A stretch of 64,000 bases of DNA from assembly GCA_030248295.1 (NCBI GenBank), contig JASANH010001039.1, positions 1,486,581 to 1,550,580 on the forward strand. The letters run 5' to 3'. Below the pieces are notes generated by a model that was given only the letters and a program-made list of their open reading frames with translations, did not search any database and was not told the origin of the DNA. The translations under genes were made by a program, and so were the position numbers. Within the stretch, counting starts at the first letter, position 1, and each line of letters begins with the position of its first letter. Of the stretch, positions 63,116 to 64,000 are shown in pieces. The DNA comes from Mesodorylaimus sp. YZB2_4 (taxonomy: Eukaryota; Nematoda; Enoplea; Dorylaimida; Dorylaimidae).

Positions 63116-64000
63116 GACCTTCCTTATAAGCGAGCTAGATGATACAGCTGTTTTGCTAAAGTAAAAGCACCCTGAAACACAACTTGTCCAACAGTGACGA
63201 AAAAAGCGGGTGAAAAGCTGCTACAATTTTTTCTGTCCTCTCATCAGTGACCACGAGACTGAGGGGGGGGGGGGGGGGGTTGTGGGCCACCAGACCTTGC
63301 TGCATGGCATACTTTATTCAAAACCAAGGGAAAGGGGGAAGGGACGTCTCGTCATCTCGAACTGTTAGCTCAGAGTTCAGATTGTAGTGATGAATGTTTA
63401 CGATCTGCCTGAATTACTAGCACTTGAAGCTATTGGGCGATAGGCTCGTCCCGTCTTAGCTATCCCACAGTTAGGGAGTAATCTTTGTTTTGTTTAACTT
63501 AATTGAAAGGTTGTGTGTACGAATAGCTCGGAGTCAAACAGTTCGTGAACGGTCGAGTTACTTGTGTGGGAAGAGTCGCCACATAAAGTGGTAGCAGAAC
63601 TGTACGATTATTGAGCGATTATGCGTTTCAGTATCCATGGATTTTTCCAGATTCAGTCGACAACGTCAAGTATTCTTCGTTCCCTAAGACCGGTTCGTAA
63701 CGAATTCAAGGCTGAGAAGCCGGCCTTGACTATGGCTTACCAAACTGAAGCAGCCCGTGATACCTACATAATGGAGACAGAGCTCTTCGTCAACAAGATA
63801 AGACCACGAACGAACCCAAAAAGGTGACTTCACCATGTGGCCAGTCGAGGTTTCAGCACGTTTGTCGATTTTTAAATAACATGAACATCTTCGAAAACCA
63901 TGTAAGCGACAGTAACTCTCGCATTTTATGCGGGCCGATAGCTCAGAGCGTCGGCACGTGAACACAATGGTCACTGTGCTCGGTTCAGGGCCCTGTCGCC

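Larger units (their letters stand above)
60377..64000. other. Right flank without a supported gene
   Basis: Apart from the SINE head, the interspersed repeat, a 10-bp-arm palindrome ACATCTGGGG/CCCCAGATGT (62281-62302), a poly-G run (about 63262-63279) and another tRNA-like start at 63932-64000 cut by the window edge, I see nothing recognisable. Short frames here have no family features. Confidence 0.4.

Noticed and set aside
63262-63279. G-run as a regulatory G-quadruplex
   Set aside because: A single homopolymer with unreliable length and no gene nearby.
63621-63827. 68-residue + strand frame at the right edge
   Set aside because: No motif, no flanking splice signals, composition like the surrounding repeats.

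Overview
This is a window of animal nuclear DNA: split genes with short GT-AG introns (down to about 53-56 bases), long repeat-filled introns, and many decayed transposons. I lean toward a nematode or close relative. The hints are tiny introns, recurring GCGGGAAATTC-type motifs, nematode-style LINE tails and an expanded family of small cysteine-rich GPI-type proteins. That placement is an inference.

Left part (1-21.2 kb, + strand). The last exon of an unrecognised single-pass membrane protein lies at 275-461. The one unmistakable gene is a 16-exon orthologue of CASK/LIN-2 (4809-21211). CASK is the membrane-associated guanylate kinase scaffold, with a CaM-kinase-like domain, two L27 domains, PDZ, SH3, HOOK and guanylate kinase domains. 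Nearly every exon junction can be placed by reading frame. Three kinase motifs are more eroded than in vertebrate CASK. One base appears to be missing from a T-run in the guanylate-kinase exon. A separate 200-residue membrane protein gene sits inside intron 8 on the same strand.

Middle and right part (21.2-64 kb). No broadly conserved housekeeping gene is visible. Scattered through it, mostly on the minus strand, are relatives of a Ly6/uPAR-like secreted or GPI-anchored family. One is a complete three-exon gene (60376 down to 56382). Two are isolated C-terminal exons (50972-51141 and 34931-35094), and one is a degenerate copy (24220 down to 23983). A second, distantly similar Cys-rich gene runs from 31603 down to 27024, with a broken paralogue on the + strand at 25.1 kb. 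Unequal sizes, lost start codons, a lost splice acceptor and a lost cysteine suggest birth-and-death evolution of surface or secreted proteins.

The rest is a transposon graveyard: a CR1/Jockey-like LINE (42.0-43.4 kb), an L1/Tx1-like LINE (49.8-47.3 kb), LINE tails, a mariner-type transposase, a hAT element with an 8-bp target duplication inside a tRNA-derived SINE, BEL/Pao gag-protease pieces, a truncated NADAR domain, fold-back elements, a duplicated 1.5-kb repeat, and several tRNA-headed repeats. All family assignments come from motifs read by eye; no database search was possible.
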